From positions 113,739,313-113,803,312 of the forward strand of contig OX578276.1 in NCBI GenBank assembly GCA_951217055.1: a stretch of 64,000 nucleotides of DNA, read 5' to 3'. How positions within the stretch are numbered: the first letter of the stretch is position 1; each line of letters opens with the position of its first letter. The position numbers were made by a program, and so were the translations under genes. Shown here one piece after another: positions 11,985-23,903 of the stretch. Source of the stretch: Gerris lacustris. Its lineage: Eukaryota > Arthropoda > Insecta > Hemiptera > Gerridae. A model generated the notes under the pieces. It saw only the letters and a program-made list of their open reading frames with translations. It was not told the DNA's origin and did not search any database.

Positions 11985-13420
11985 TTCGCTTTCGAGCTTA
12001 CCGAAGGTAACGGAAGCTATGTGATCGTTCTGAAGAACGTAAAATAATTAGGTCTCTGATTTCAAAAATTCCAAGACAGATATCCGTTTCAGACATTAGA
12101 GATAATTATTGGTTCCGTGTCTGTCTGTTGGTCTGTCGCTTAATCTTTGCGAACCAACATATCTTGAAAACTACACGTCAAATTTTAATGAAATTTGGAT
12201 GGTAGGTTATAATTAGCCCATTGTAGGTCCTGTTAGGCTCATAGGGTTCACACCTTATATGAGGATCTAAGAAAAATTATTACCAAAAAATAATGTCTCA
12301 ATTGAAGGAAATATAATATATACCCAAAGGACCACCTTAAAAAGGAAAATAAATGAATACGAACAAAAAATTGGTTTGATGAACGAGCCTTATAATATCG
12401 AAAATAAAATCATAAGTGAAGTGGCACACGCCACGATGAGTAAATTAGTTACCAGCAGTTGTTTTACAGAAATTAAAATTGAAATTGTCGTTAAATTACA
12501 GATAAATTGTCTGTATTTGTTCCGAATCAAAATACAGACAATAGATCATAAAAAAGTGAATTTAATGTAAGTGAAGCTTCATTCACACACGCATGCATAC
12601 AAGTTAAAGTAAAGTTAAGTTATACAAATGGAGACAAAATGTTTCACACCAAAACAATCATTCACACTGAAGTTAAATTAAAGATTAAAATAATGAATTA
12701 AATGAAATGGACTTAGCCGTGGATGTCTGGCAGCATGACGTAGGTGCTAAGTTCCGACGTCTTCCACCTGTACTCGATGAGAATCGAAGATATGTGATTT
12801 AAGTTGAATAAAAGATATTAAAGCTGAGGGCCCTGAGACTAAATTAATGAATTACTGAAAGTTAATTAAACATGTTAAAGTGGCGACACGTGCACGTGTC
12901 CGAAGCGTCTGCTAGCAGGTCCTGAGTTCGAATGCTTAGAACGCATGTTGCGGATTCCTTTCGCTTACGCTAAGCTACGTATGATACGTAAGAAACATAT
13001 ATTTGACGTAAATACGTCTGGGCGATACGTCTGGGGGAAGATATCCGTATTCCAGCGCAAGCAAGAAGAGTGATGCTCTTTCTGAACCTAATGATGAAGA
13101 AGAAAGAGGTTGCATCGTGGTTATCCCGATTATTTATAAACAAATATCAAGTTGAACGTAATTTTAGAGTAGAAAGTGAATTTGAACGTAGAAAGTGATG
13201 TGTCGGTTTGAAGAAATCGTGTGCTAAATAGTGCCATTTTTAAAGAAAAGATTACATTATATAACATTAGTAAAAAAGATAATTAACAACTGTTGGTCTC
13301 CAACAGGTCCCATATAAGTTATTCAACCCTCTGCGCCTATTTTTTTCTCTTCCACATGCGCTCAAGCATACATTTATTTACACCTATAGCTTCAAAAGTA
13401 CTTATCTGATTTGTATGAAA
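11985..13420. mobile_element. Fold-back family member split by a solo LTR
   Basis: The left part (11985-12230) starts CGCTTTCGAGCTTACC and contains GATCGTTCTGAAGAACG and ATGAAATTTGGATGG, like the element at 5173-5620. The right part (13306 to about 13420) resumes with the matching ATATAAGTTATTCAACC and CTCTGCGCC portion. The interruption is the LTR at 12231-13305 flanked by GGTCC. The right terminus is not clear. Confidence 0.6.
12231..13305. mobile_element. Solo LTR, 1,075 bp, with 5-bp target duplication
   Basis: The insert begins TGTTAGG and ends CCAACA, so it has TG...CA termini with TGTT/AACA inversion. GGTCC occurs immediately on both sides (12226-12230 and 13306-13310). A 5-bp duplication and TG/CA ends are the hallmark of LTR retrotransposon integration. 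There is no internal coding region, so recombination between two LTRs probably removed it. Inside lies the 16-bp palindrome GACACGTGCACGTGTC (12885-12900). No matching internal sequence was found elsewhere in the window, so the family is unassigned. Confidence 0.75.
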
Positions 13421-14116
13421 CTTTTATAGTTTATCGAAAGTAACCCGCAGATAGCCCCAGATTAATTTTAACCATCGGTGCTCTTTAACTTTTGCAAAAT
13501 TGATACTTGAATTCATGTATAAAATCAATATAGTTTTGACAGATTAATAACCATTAAACTAATTAGACAATAATGGGATGTAGAAGCATAAAATCAATAG
13601 AGTACGTGATAGGATGTGAGGAAGCTATGTGCCACACCAATTGGCAGTCTATTTTCTTTTTCGTTTATTTAGGGTTTAAGTAATAACTCTCCTGTTCTAT
13701 CTCTAGAATTAGAGATAGACAGTAATAATCTTCAGCTAATCTATTTCTTATCCTTATAAAAATTTAAACAATTTCAGATTTGCATCTATTTAAATAACGA
13801 AAAGATGGCAATTGTTCTTCCCCTTTTGAAAAGTGCGCTTCAAATTTAGGAACTATTAAGCACTGAATATAATACTAAAAGGTTCTGGAAAGAAGAAAAA
13901 TAAACGTGAGTTCAGCGTAAAGTGTTATTTGTGGTTCTAAACCTTCAAGACCAAAAACTACATCCCATCTACCGGAATTGAAGGTGCCAATGACCCTAAC
14001 TTATCAGATTATATAACCGGGATAATAAGGGAATAAAATTTAACCATGTATTTTATGGAATAAAATTTGTTCGAACCCTAATAAACTTTCTTATTACAAT
14101 TTCAAAGTATTAAAAA

Positions 14117-14210
14117 GAAAGCTTGATTAGGTTCATGAATAATTCTACGTCAGTAGAGACCATCTAAACATAAAATAAATCGAGTGAAGTCCAATGCTTC
14201 TGAACTCAAG
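14117..14210 (-). repeat. Dispersed repeat, inverted partner of 3815-3912
   Basis: Reverse-complement match to 3815-3912, including CTTGATTAGGTTCATGAAT and CATAAAATAAATCGA. Unidentified repeat. Confidence 0.6.
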
Positions 14211-14349
14211 TATAAATTATTAATATAAATGTAGTAAATATTTCACGATACTTATAAATTATTATGTCAGTTAAGTGTTTACAGACAACATGTGCTTTAT
14301 TATATGCTTATATTAAGCATACAGAATTTCTAAACATAAGAATTTCTTT

Positions 14350-14960
14350 ATTTTTCCAAATAAAAATTCCAAGAAAGAAATCTGTTTCGCAGTCATATAA
14401 AGATCATTTTTAGTCTCGTGTTCTTTTTTCTCAGATTTAATAGTTATCTACCAAAAGCTTTCTCGCGTCCAGTTGCTTATTTAAATGATGTATTCCTTTT
14501 ACACCCCGTTATTGTCTAATAACAATCCCCTATTTTAAAAGATTCATTCGCAATTGTTGAACCATTTAAGCTATATTTTAAGCTAAAGTCGCTGAAATTA
14601 ATATGGAACCATTTGGCTACATTTGTCAAACCATACAAATTTCTACAAAACGGATTACTTCTTTTAACAATAGAGATAGAGGTATTACAAAAAAGGTTTG
14701 TGAACAGGCAGAAGAGAAAAGAATATGGTGTTATGTGGGATCAACTAATATGGGCCAATTTTGTCCTATATTTCAAATTTTATCCAAATTGGACGAGTAG
14801 TTTTTAAGAAATTGAGGTTCACAGAAATTGTGAAAGACAGACAGAAACTACACCAAAAATATTCCCTGATGTCTGAATCGGTTTTCTGTCTAAGAAGTAT
14901 TTAATTCTGAGACATAAAAGAAATCTCATTCGTCAGAATTCTTCAGCTCGAAAGCAAAAA
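14350..14960. mobile_element. Degenerate member of the TTTTGCTTTCGAGCT family
   Basis: The right end reads AGCTCGAAAGCAAAA, the reverse complement of the family terminus, and is preceded by AATTCTTCAG and a TTCTGTCTAAGAAG region that mirrors AATTCCAAGAAAGAAATCTG at 14367. The left terminus is not intact. The overlapping 64-65 codon frames in the middle are not recognised and are probably fortuitous. Confidence 0.5.
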
Positions 14961-16062
14961 AGGGCAACAAATTAATTTATTTATTAAAGCTCGAAAGCAA
15001 CAAATTGATTAATTGATCAATTAATAAGTTTATAATCAACAAATTAATTTTTTAATACATTTATCTATTAACAAATTAACTTACCAATAGAAATACACAA
15101 CCAAAATGCATTATTGTAAAGGATTTATAATAAAATCTTTTTTTCATAGCCTAGTATTATTTTATTTAAGAAAATTTTAAATAAAAAAAAGAAGTCTCGT
15201 TCTACCACAAAATTTAAACTCAAAGTATACGTAATGTATTTAAAAAACGAGTAAAGCCTAAGCTTATCTAGTTTAATAGAATTGTTTCAAAGGTGGATTA
15301 GTAAAGAATGGGATTTGGTGGTAACGAAAGGGTTTAGTGAGAAAGGAGGCTTTATGTATGTGGTGTTTTGGACTTTACATACGTTGAATTTTAATCAGGA
15401 AGCCCCTGATCTGACGGCTGGGCAAGACTAATTTATACTGCGAGATGTTTAATACTGAACCATCCTTACGAGAATAGTTTACAGATTATAATACTCGAAT
15501 TAAATATTAGTAAATGGGCTTCTTCAAAAACTATTCAGTTTTGGGATATTTACGTAAAAATTCATAATTATAAAATAAATGTTCTTATTTAGCTTGAGTG
15601 TAACCCAAAGAGGGTTTAGGGATCAAAAAAAAAAAATAATAATAATTAAAAGCATTTATTTAAACTTGTCTGATATAGCTTAAATGGGCGGTGGGCGGTG
15701 TGCACTAGCCCCCTTAGGATTAGAAAGACGTGACGGTTGAAGTGCACCAGCCTCTTAGTCTAAAATGTCTGAAGGGTGAGGCCAGGTAAGCCCGGGTTAT
15801 ACCAACTTGCGCCCTGTCTAAACCCAAAGAACTTCGTAGTGGACTTCGAAATTGAAATTCAACAAAATTAGGGAATAAGTTAAAATCTACTCTCGTAGAT
15901 TATTATTGTTTTTTTTTTTGTTTGTTTTTTTACTATAAACTTATTTCACTTACGACTATATTATAGCAGTTCTGTAATCTTTAACTGCATCTGTATACTA
16001 AATATTAATAGGGCATGAGCTTCTTAACGGGTTGGAAACATAGGATTATGAAAGCATCGCCC
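14961..16062. other. Non-coding repeat debris
   Basis: No gene was seen. At 15609-15627 AACCC...GGGTT forms a short hairpin. The less AT-rich segment 15680-15840, with GGGCGGTGGGCGGTG, may be an LTR or UTR relic but matches nothing else here. Confidence 0.4.
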
Positions 16063-16071
16063 AGATTTATC

Positions 16072-17364
16072 TTTTTTTTTTTTTTTTACTTTTATTTGAA
16101 TACTGCAACTACAATACATAATTGTTATAAGCAATAAATATCTAAGAATATGTGGCTTGAAGGAACATGATGTAAGAAACTATCCAGTGATAGCACTTAC
16201 TGACTGACAGATTTTATTGATATAAAGGAAGTGAAAATAATATAAACCAAAAAAATTAAATATATTTCAGTTATCTAAGAGGTCTCTCGGCCACTGCCTC
16301 TTCAGGCGTCTAGTCGGATTGTCGGGAATGGACCGGGAAAACAGACTGTGGACTAGTGGATTAGAATGGTCGGAAAGGGAATCGTGGAAGGATTTGTATC
16401 TGGATATGGCTAATTCTCGGACAAAGGGAGCGAAGAAGAGTTATAGGAGCGAAGAAGGGAGCGTCAGCTATTTTTCTTAGGATTTTGGATTGGAGAGATT
16501 GGATGCGATAGGAATTGGAAGGCTTGGTGAACCCCAGAGTTCTATGCCATATGTCCATGTGGGCTTAATTATTGTGTTATAAATAAGTACTTTGTTCTGC
16601 ATGCTGAGTTTAGATGTGTTGTGTAAGAGTCTGTGTAAGAGTTTATAGCGTGTACTGCATGTTTGACGTATATGTTTAGTGTGATGTGCCCATGTTAGAC
16701 GACGACCTAAGTGTAGCCCCAGGTAGCGGACGGAACTGGAATGAGGAATAAGGATTTGGTTTAGGGTAACTGGTTCACACACACCATGCCTTAGAGCAAA
16801 GGTCACGTGGGAGCTTTTTGTTTCGTTTGCTTTAATTCGCCATTTCTTAAACCAGGTTTCTAGGAGAAGAAGGCGCTGTTGGACATGATCAGAGGCTGTA
16901 CGAGGAGACTTATTTGAGGATAGGATACATTTATCGTCGGCGAAGGAAGCAAGAACTGTTGAAGGATGCTGAGGAACATCGGAAGTATAGATGGAATAAA
17001 GGATGGGACCTAAAATGCAACCTCGGGGCACCCCTGCTTTTACAGTAAAGATGGAAGAGGTCGAGGAGTTATAGGAGACTTGGAAGGAACGGTTTTCCAG
17101 GAACGATTTTAGGATGAGGTAATAGGTAAAAGGAAGAATACCCTTGAGCTTCCAAAGTAAGCCGGCGTGCCATACCCTATCGAAAGCCTGGGCTTCATCT
17201 AGGAAGACAGCCGAACAATACTTTTTTTGCTCAAGAGCAGAGGAAATTACATACACACAACACATACACACAACTCTGTCCACTGTGAGTGGAGGGAACG
17301 GAGGCTAAGCTGGTGATCAGGAATGATTTTAAGGGATTCTATTAAAGGGTTTATGCGGCGTAGG
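16072..17364 (-). mobile_element. 5'-truncated jockey-like LINE with 9-bp target duplication
   Basis: On the minus strand the element ends in 16 A residues (T-run at 16072-16087). AGATTTATC lies directly beyond the poly-A (16063-16071) and again beyond the 5' end (17365-17373). This is a textbook target-primed reverse transcription product. Only the reverse transcriptase part of ORF2 is present; the endonuclease was lost by 5' truncation. Confidence 0.85.
16270..17364 (-). pseudogene. Jockey-clade reverse transcriptase, broken
   Basis: The longest open piece is 16477-17283. It shows RT motifs in order: a fingers/palm segment with AFDRVWHAGLLWKL (catalytic Asp just upstream in FLDEAQ), AGVPRGCILGPILYS, then FADD in the SFADDKCIL context, and the C-terminal YLGLHLGRRLTW. 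Compared with the copy at 22277-23903, a CA-rich insertion near 17245-17275 breaks the frame upstream, where the N-terminal part continues as DHQLSLRS in another frame. A second frameshift near 16530 moves the C-terminus (SNSYRIQSLQSKI) out of frame. The product would have copied LINE RNA at the target site. It is non-functional here. Confidence 0.85.
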
Positions 17365-17373
17365 AGATTTATC

Positions 17374-20300
17374 CAAAGCCAAAATGTTTGAAGAACTTAA
17401 ATTCAAATATAATAATAAGTTTTTATCTAGATTTGAATTAATTTTTGTAAGTAATTCATAATTTAATTAAGAGTATATAAATTACACTTTTCAACATGAA
17501 TTTTGTATTATATTATGATATATTATATTTATTGTACATAGACTCAATCGTATTATATGTATATTACATACGTAGAAGATTTTAATTTTCATGAGTAGGT
17601 ACCGTTAATGTTAAGTTTATCTAAGCCCTTCTAATAAATATTAGCATTCACTTATAAGTGAGTGTATAATTTATGTAAGAAACATTTACCTATTTAATTT
17701 TTAATATTTACAAAATAAATGGTCATTTCTCTCGTATATATTTTGGATTATTTTCTTAAATTCTCTCTATGCAGTTTGAATGGTAACTTATTGTGATTTT
17801 GTAAGTTTTATTTTTTTTTTATTTTTTTTTTTTTTCATTTCGAATATTCACAAATTAAAGTGTATTTTCTGGCTCAATTTGAATTCTGATCTTACAAGAA
17901 CATTCTACGGATTCTCCTGTGCACTGAGATTTTCTAATCATCGCCGTATCACTCTGAGCAGTTTTCAAACTTATACCAGCCCTTCAAAGTAACTTCAAAT
18001 TGCTTTATATTGAGTATATGGGAATATTGGCAATGATTAGTCCTTCAGAGGATCCAAGATACGGTGGACTCGAGAGATGGGATTTACCCGGCGCACTTCG
18101 ACTGTACCCTTCAAAAAGGGGCTGGCGCACTTCCCCGTGACCCAACCTATCCCAGCGCACTTGGTGTACAGCGGCTTAAATCATCGCCTGAAGTTCGGTT
18201 ACTACACTGGGTTTTTACCTTACCATAATTTTATCATATTGTGTTGAGGGAAAATAACGCTTCCAATATGTGAACCCCTAATCTTTTAAAAATTCATCTT
18301 TCAGTTTTCAGAAAAAACTATAGATTAACAACAATATTCTATCTTATATTATTATCAGGAATCGTTAATGATTTTAACTAATAGGATAATTGTTATTGTG
18401 AGAAACCGTACAGTAAGTACGACAAATGGGAGTCGACCAGCTGACTCTGACGCCATATGTGTCTCGTATGCCAGAGCCTCCAGTAGGCAGTTAAGTCACG
18501 GATTGTCATTATAATTAATATTAATAATATAATAATTACAGTAAGTACATACCTGAATATCGCCATATGCTCCAAGGAATCCGATAGTTATTGATTTATT
18601 CAATTCATGTTTCACAACTGATGATTTGAAATAATTATCATAGTCCAAACTCAAGTCTCCAATCCATCTACCTACAACAGTAAATGCAAATCTATCTTAA
18701 AACACACATACACATTTATTGATTTACTTTTTGTTAGGTTTTTTTAGCTCAGTCGGTGGTGGGAGTGAGGGAGAAAAAGAAAAATAAATAATGGATTAAA
18801 AATAGTGATAGATACAGGAGAAATAAAAAGGGGGGAAAAGAATTTAATTAAGTGCCACTTTGTCCGGAAAAAAAGCACGTGGAAAGGTATGCTATACAAG
18901 GAAACCCTTTAAGCAAAGGCAAGGGAAATCTAAACAGAAGAAATAAATAGTGAACGTAGGAAAATAGCTTATAGGAAGAAAATAGTACATGAAAAAACTA
19001 GTTATATGGGTATGTTTAGGTGTACAGGTGTGTGTGTGTATGTAATGAGGTGTGACCGAGAGAATGTAAATGTGAGTGCTCCAAATTCTTACATCAACTA
19101 TTCATTGGTATATGAAGTCATAGGTATACTAAAGAAAATAGTAACCCTTTACAAACAAATCCCATTTATTTAATAATATGTGAGAGTTAATTAAAAATGT
19201 TTAAAAAAAAAAAATTAATCCCCACCAATTGGTCTCTATTATCAGGAATAAAAATAGGCACTAACGATTTGAATAGTAATAATTATAATCTAAAGATAAT
19301 AAATTACGCAGGCTATTACATACTAGTATTAAATAGCCTAGGAAGTAGATTAACAGTCAATTATGTCCCCTTTTGTCTTATGACAACATAAAAATAATAA
19401 TAAATATGTAAGGTTTTAGCATATAAATTAGTTCTAATTCCAAATTCCATATGTATTTTTTAAACGAACCCCTCCCCCATGGACACCCCTGTATAACGGA
19501 CACAAATTGCGGTATCGTCATTGACCACTGTCAAGAGGTTTCATTTCAAACGATCACAACAATCGCAAATCTCACTTTACACAATCAAGCAATAAATTAT
19601 AACAAATTAATCTATTTAGCTTCTCTCGACTTCTCTTAAATTAACCCTTAACGAGGAGCGCTCCAAATAATAACATACAAAAAAAAACTGGTACTTGGTA
19701 AATGTAAATATTAGTCATTTCTGGCCAGATATTTAGGTCAATAATCACGACGTGAGAAGGCCGAAGACATGTGAGAGCTTCGCGTGTGTCTAGATCACCC
19801 TTTCTATGTGTTAGGTCGGGTGGTAGACGGTTCCAGCGTTTCTAGGCGGGCAGATCACCGAAGGCTAAGAACACACGTATCGGATGGATTAGCCCGATAT
19901 CGGGCCAGTGTCGGATGGAAGGTGTGTTGTTGCATTGGTTTGTATGGAGCTATTCACACGTGCCGGGTGGACTTACCCGGTATCGGGCCGACATGACAGC
20001 TCGATGTCGAGTGGCTATCGGCTATGCCCACAACGACTATCTGATATCGTGTATCGGATAGATTATGGTGGGGAATGGAAGTGTACGGAAGGTGCCACAC
20101 GAGTCGGGCCAACAGTCGTCCGGTGACAATTGAATTGATAAAATCTTATTGTTTTATTCATCTTATTGTTTAACAATTAACCCATTATGGACCACTGTAA
20201 CCATATGGTAACACCAATTTTGATTTTTTTTTTCATTTTTTGCGGATAATAGTTATTTATGCACCTAGTGCGGTAAAGAAGAGGAATTCTTCAGCTTTAC

Positions 20301-20392
20301 GCACGATTAGCAAGTTTGTTTACATTTAACAAAACTAATTTGCTGTTCTTTTATTAACGTAACAGTTTATATCGAGTTTTTAGTGAAAAACA
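17374..20392. other. Non-coding DNA with two repeat-like blocks
   Basis: No gene was recognised. Three copies of GCGCACTT sit at about 18094, 18127 and 18155. The block 19740-20130 is GC-richer and holds the 14-bp palindrome GCCCGATATCGGGC near 19889, with related forms (CCCGGTATCGGGCC, CTGATATCGTGTATCGG) at about 19976 and 20040. They look like termini of an unidentified DNA element. Open frames in that block are short and overlapping, without recognisable domains. Confidence 0.45.
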
Positions 20393-20530
20393 ATGAGTGA
20401 GTCAAGTGACTTTGACGAAAATGTGGAGAATAATACTCCTCCAGAAATAATTAATTCGGCAAAAAATACAACTAATGAATTAATGCCATTTTTATCAAGA
20501 GAGAGATACGAACTTAACTCATACAGCAAG
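20393..20530 (+). pseudogene. Crypton-like recombinase N-terminal fragment
   Basis: The frame opens at ATG 20393 and reads an acidic start (SDFDENVEN) followed by PPEIINSAK and LSRERYEL, then a SKF segment. From memory this resembles the N-terminal SAM-like core-binding region of eukaryotic Crypton-type tyrosine recombinases, where an acidic tail leads into a SRERYEKxYxxF-like helix. After about 45 codons the similarity stops and AT-rich DNA follows, so no catalytic domain is present. A near-identical fragment lies at 31420-31560. The family call rests on a short match and is moderate at best. Confidence 0.4.
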
Positions 20531-20575
20531 TTTATTTTTTTCTGTATTTATTATTTAAATCTAACAATCGTAGAT

Positions 20576-20712
20576 AAAGTACGGTACGCAACTCGTGCGA
20601 AAACGGCATTTTGCATTGCTCGTGTGGTTTTACCACCCTCGCTATCGCTCGGGTGCAAACTCCACACTCGCATGCAAAATGCTATTTTCCGCACTCGACG
20701 CGTAATGTACTA
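20576..20712. repeat. Imperfect hairpin element, about 140 bp
   Basis: TACGGTACGCAACTCGTGCG at the left is roughly the inverse of CGCACTCGACGCGTAATGTAC at the right. Inside, GGCATTTTGCAT pairs with ATGCAAAATGC, and the centre holds CTCGCTATCGCTCGGG. The second copy at about 31588-31725 has several base changes, some on only one arm. It looks like a short MITE associated with the Crypton-like fragment. Confidence 0.6.
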
Positions 20713-20786
20713 TTACATCTCCTATATAATATAATTAATCCTAATCCTATTAGTAGGTCTTCTTTGATTTTACCTAGGTCGGGACA

Positions 20787-21382
20787 ACGTTTATTAGAAA
20801 ACCTGTTATAATATAAACTAATAAACTAAATGGGACGATGAGATGAGGATAGCATGTGCTGAAGGAAAACCATCATGGCAGAGAGTCACACACGATAGAA
20901 CAGAATGGAGGAGATTGGAGCAAGTTATTGTAGATTGCTATTTTCCCCTACAACGAAATAATTAGCAGTATAGAAAAAAGAAAAGAAAGGAAATAAACAA
21001 AAAGAATAATAAATAAACACAATCAAATGAATTATAAGTTATTTACTTAAGTAATAAAAAAAACAAAAAAAAAAAACCTCAGCCAATCGCTGACATTGTT
21101 CACTAGAAGATATATTTATTAATTTAAAAATTATTATTATGTATTATGTATAAATCGAACAATAAAAAGGTCATTCATTCATTCATTCATTCATATTCTC
21201 TAGTGCCATAGTATTATTACAATAGCCCGATATTATAATATACCGCTGAAAAGAACCATTAAATTATCCGATATGAAGACTGCTTTTGAGAGATACATGT
21301 AAATGTAATTGAGCCAGGTGTGCACCCAATCAAACAAAACATTATTTTTAATTATATGAACGTTTATTAGAAAACCTGTTAT
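20787..21382. repeat. 23-bp direct repeat bracketing the LINE fragment
   Basis: ACGTTTATTAGAAAACCTG occurs at about 20789 and again at about 21360, each followed by TTAT. The two copies bracket the RTE fragment plus about 160 bases. This may be a long target-site duplication, although the element tail ends well before the right copy. Confidence 0.45.
20826..21195 (+). mobile_element. RTE-like LINE 3' fragment with (ATTC)n tail
   Basis: From 20831 one frame reads WDDEMRIACAEGK, then SWQRVTHDRTEWRRL, and stops at about 20963. This is the conserved extreme C-terminus of RTE-type endonuclease-reverse transcriptases (compare RWDEEMK...ERAEWRRM in the ORF2 at 49590-52442). A 3' UTR follows and ends in repeated ATTC units at 21171-21195, typical of RTE tails. 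The element is heavily 5'-truncated and non-functional. Confidence 0.7.
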
Positions 21383-22276
21383 TTACACTTTTAATGTAAA
21401 TATCTTTAGGCTTTGAGGACCATAGGACATAATTTTACTACTGTCTTCAGTCTTGGAACCTTTCTTCCTAATCAACCTAAATAATCTCCCACCTAAATAT
21501 AACCCACTTCCCATAACCAAATATCTTGTAACCTAAATATAACCCACTTCCCATCTACCTGAAAAATAAAATTTTCCCTGATTTTATATTCCCGATACAA
21601 ACCCAATACTATAATCAGCCACCAGGTAATTATTAACTAATAATAATTAATTAATTACTTTATCTCCAAATCTTGCTATCTAAATTTTACTCACTAAGCG
21701 ACTCCCCAGAAAGCTGAAACTTGCATAGATTATGCGTTACCTTACACGATTAATCATTTAATACAATAATCATTCATTAGTTAATTAATTAATTAGTTGA
21801 TGTTATTGTATTAAGGAAATCTGTAAAGAGTCTCATCAACATTTATTTTTATTTAATTTTTTTTTTTTTCTTAAATTTACTTGTTTTATTAAACAAACAA
21901 AAAAAACAGAACAGGATGTACACTGGGGCAGTGTTTCTATAAACCAAAGTGGTTGTTATTACAAATTCGCAACAAGTTAACAACCCATAATGTACTTTTC
22001 CTCCCCTTGTGCACTTTTCTGGCACTCCCTAAAAAACTTATATTGATCCACCATCACCAAAACCCATAAACTCGCTACTCAAGATGTTTGGGTACTGCTA
22101 GACCATCTAGAGACTCGGGGTTTTTGAAGTGAAACTTCTTTAGCCGTGGTACAGTAAATTTACATCGGGAAACGAAGTTCGCGTTTCGAGACTTGTCCAA
22201 GTGAAACATTTTTGATGTGAAATTGCATTAAAACATTTTAAAACGAAATTGCAAATTTTCGTTTTAAGACTCGCCT
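21383..22276. other. Non-coding DNA
   Basis: No gene was seen. A tandem pair of CCTAAATATAACCCACTTCC lies at about 21495 and 21532. The segment 22110-22250 contains the hairpin GAAGTGAAACTTC. This segment is the 5' flank of the next LINE. Confidence 0.45.
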
Positions 22277-23757
22277 TCAAACCACATCCAGATATAGTTG
22301 AACCCGAACATGTAAATTTCATCCTTAAAGACCTTGATACTCCTTTACAACTCTCACCTTCTAAATCATTTACCCCATCCGACGTTAAATACATAATTAA
22401 CCATTTGTCAAAAAATAAAAGTCCCGGCTATGACCTTATCACCTCCTCTATAATTAAACAACTTCCTAAAAAATCTATTATATTCCTAACCTATATTTAC
22501 AATGCTGTGCTCCGCACCACATACTTTCCTTACCTGTGGAAGTACAGTACCATAAAGATGTTTCCTAAACCCAATAAACCTCAACACCTTGTCACATCCT
22601 ATCGTCCTATTAGCCTGCTTCCTATCCTCGGTAAAATCCTAGAAAAACTGCTCTTCAAACGAATCTCCAAAATATTCCATGCATCCAACATCCTACCTAA
22701 TCACCAGTTTGGCTTCCGATCCCAACATTCCACCATCCAACAGTGTCACCGGATTGTCGACTCCATCTCATCCTCCCTTGAGCGAAAACAGTATTGCACT
22801 GATGTCTTCTTAGATGAGGCCCAGGCCTTTGATAGGATTTGGCACCAGGGCCTACTATGGAAACTAAAAGGCATCCTCCCCTTTACCTATTACCTTATCC
22901 TCAAATCCTATCTCCATGACAGATACTTCCATGAAAGCTGTGGTCTTACCCGTTCATCTACATATCCTATTCTCGCTGGTGTTCCACAAGGAAGTATTCT
23001 TGGTCCTTTACAATACTCCTTTTATACATTCGATATCCCTCAACTTCCTACTACCCAATTAGCTACCTTCGCTGACGACAAGTGTATATTCTCCACATCC
23101 TCTGATCCGAATACAGCATCCACCAACATTCAAAACCATCTTGATCTCCTTGAACCTTGGTTAAGGAAATGGAGGATAAAAATAAATGAGCAAAAAAGTG
23201 TTCACGTCACTTTTACCCTCAGGCATTCAACATGTCCCCCAGTCATCCTCAACCAAGGAGTCATCCCTCAATCCTGTTCCGTAAGATACCTGGGTCTCCA
23301 TCTTGACCGACGATTGACTTGGGCTTTGCACACCAAAACTAAACGTACGGACACTAACAGACGGTACAAACTCTTGCTCCGACTCCTCGACCAAAGATCC
23401 CACCCATCCCTTTCTAATAAACTCCTTATCTACAATTCCATACTCAAACCAATTTGGACCTATGGAATTGAGCTCTGGGGTAGCACCAAGCGCTCAAATT
23501 CTTATAGGATCCAATCCCTTCAATCAAAGATCCTTCAAAAAATCACTAACTCTCCTGCATACGTTTCTAATCTCACAATTCACAACGACCTCAAAATTCA
23601 CTTTGTACAAGACCTCGCTTCTTCCCGCTACACAAAATTCCATGAAAACCTAAACCATTATCCTAATCCTTTAGTCGAATCCATGGCTTCCATGCATATG
23701 CCCGACCGCCCTCCCCGTCGGCTGAAGAGAAGTTGGCCAAGAGATTTATTGCAATAA
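22277..23757 (+). pseudogene. Jockey-clade reverse transcriptase, open but truncated
   Basis: An uninterrupted frame of about 490 codons encodes the RT and C-terminal part of a jockey-like ORF2. Motifs in order: NKSPGYDLI (finger region), YRPISLLPILGKILEKLL, NHQFGFRSQHST, FLDEAQAFDRIWH (motif A with the catalytic Asp), GVPQGSILGPLQYS (motif B), FADDK (motif C, Phe in place of the common Tyr), and SVRYLGLHLDRRLTW. It ends RSWPRDLLQ before the stop. The N-terminal endonuclease and ORF1 are missing, and the first ATG of the open frame lies in flanking DNA, so no functional protein is expected. The RT core itself is undamaged, implying a fairly recent insertion. Confidence 0.85.
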
Positions 23758-23903
23758 TTATAATAATGTAAAATTCCTAATAGGAGTACTGCCACTGGGT
23801 AGCCTCTCCTCTCACGTTCAACCACGCTAATTTACCATTGTAATCTATGTTACTAATAGCAATCTTTTGCAAGTAGCTTAAAATAAAAATTAAAAAAAAA
23901 AAA
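22277..23903 (+). mobile_element. 5'-truncated jockey-like LINE
   Basis: The element ends in a poly-A-rich tail (23880-23905). The flanks AAGACTCGCCT (22266-22276) and AAGACTTGCCT (23904-23914) form a probable 11-bp target-site duplication with one mismatch. It belongs to the same family as the minus-strand copy at 16072-17364 and keeps more of ORF2, but lacks the endonuclease domain. Confidence 0.8.
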
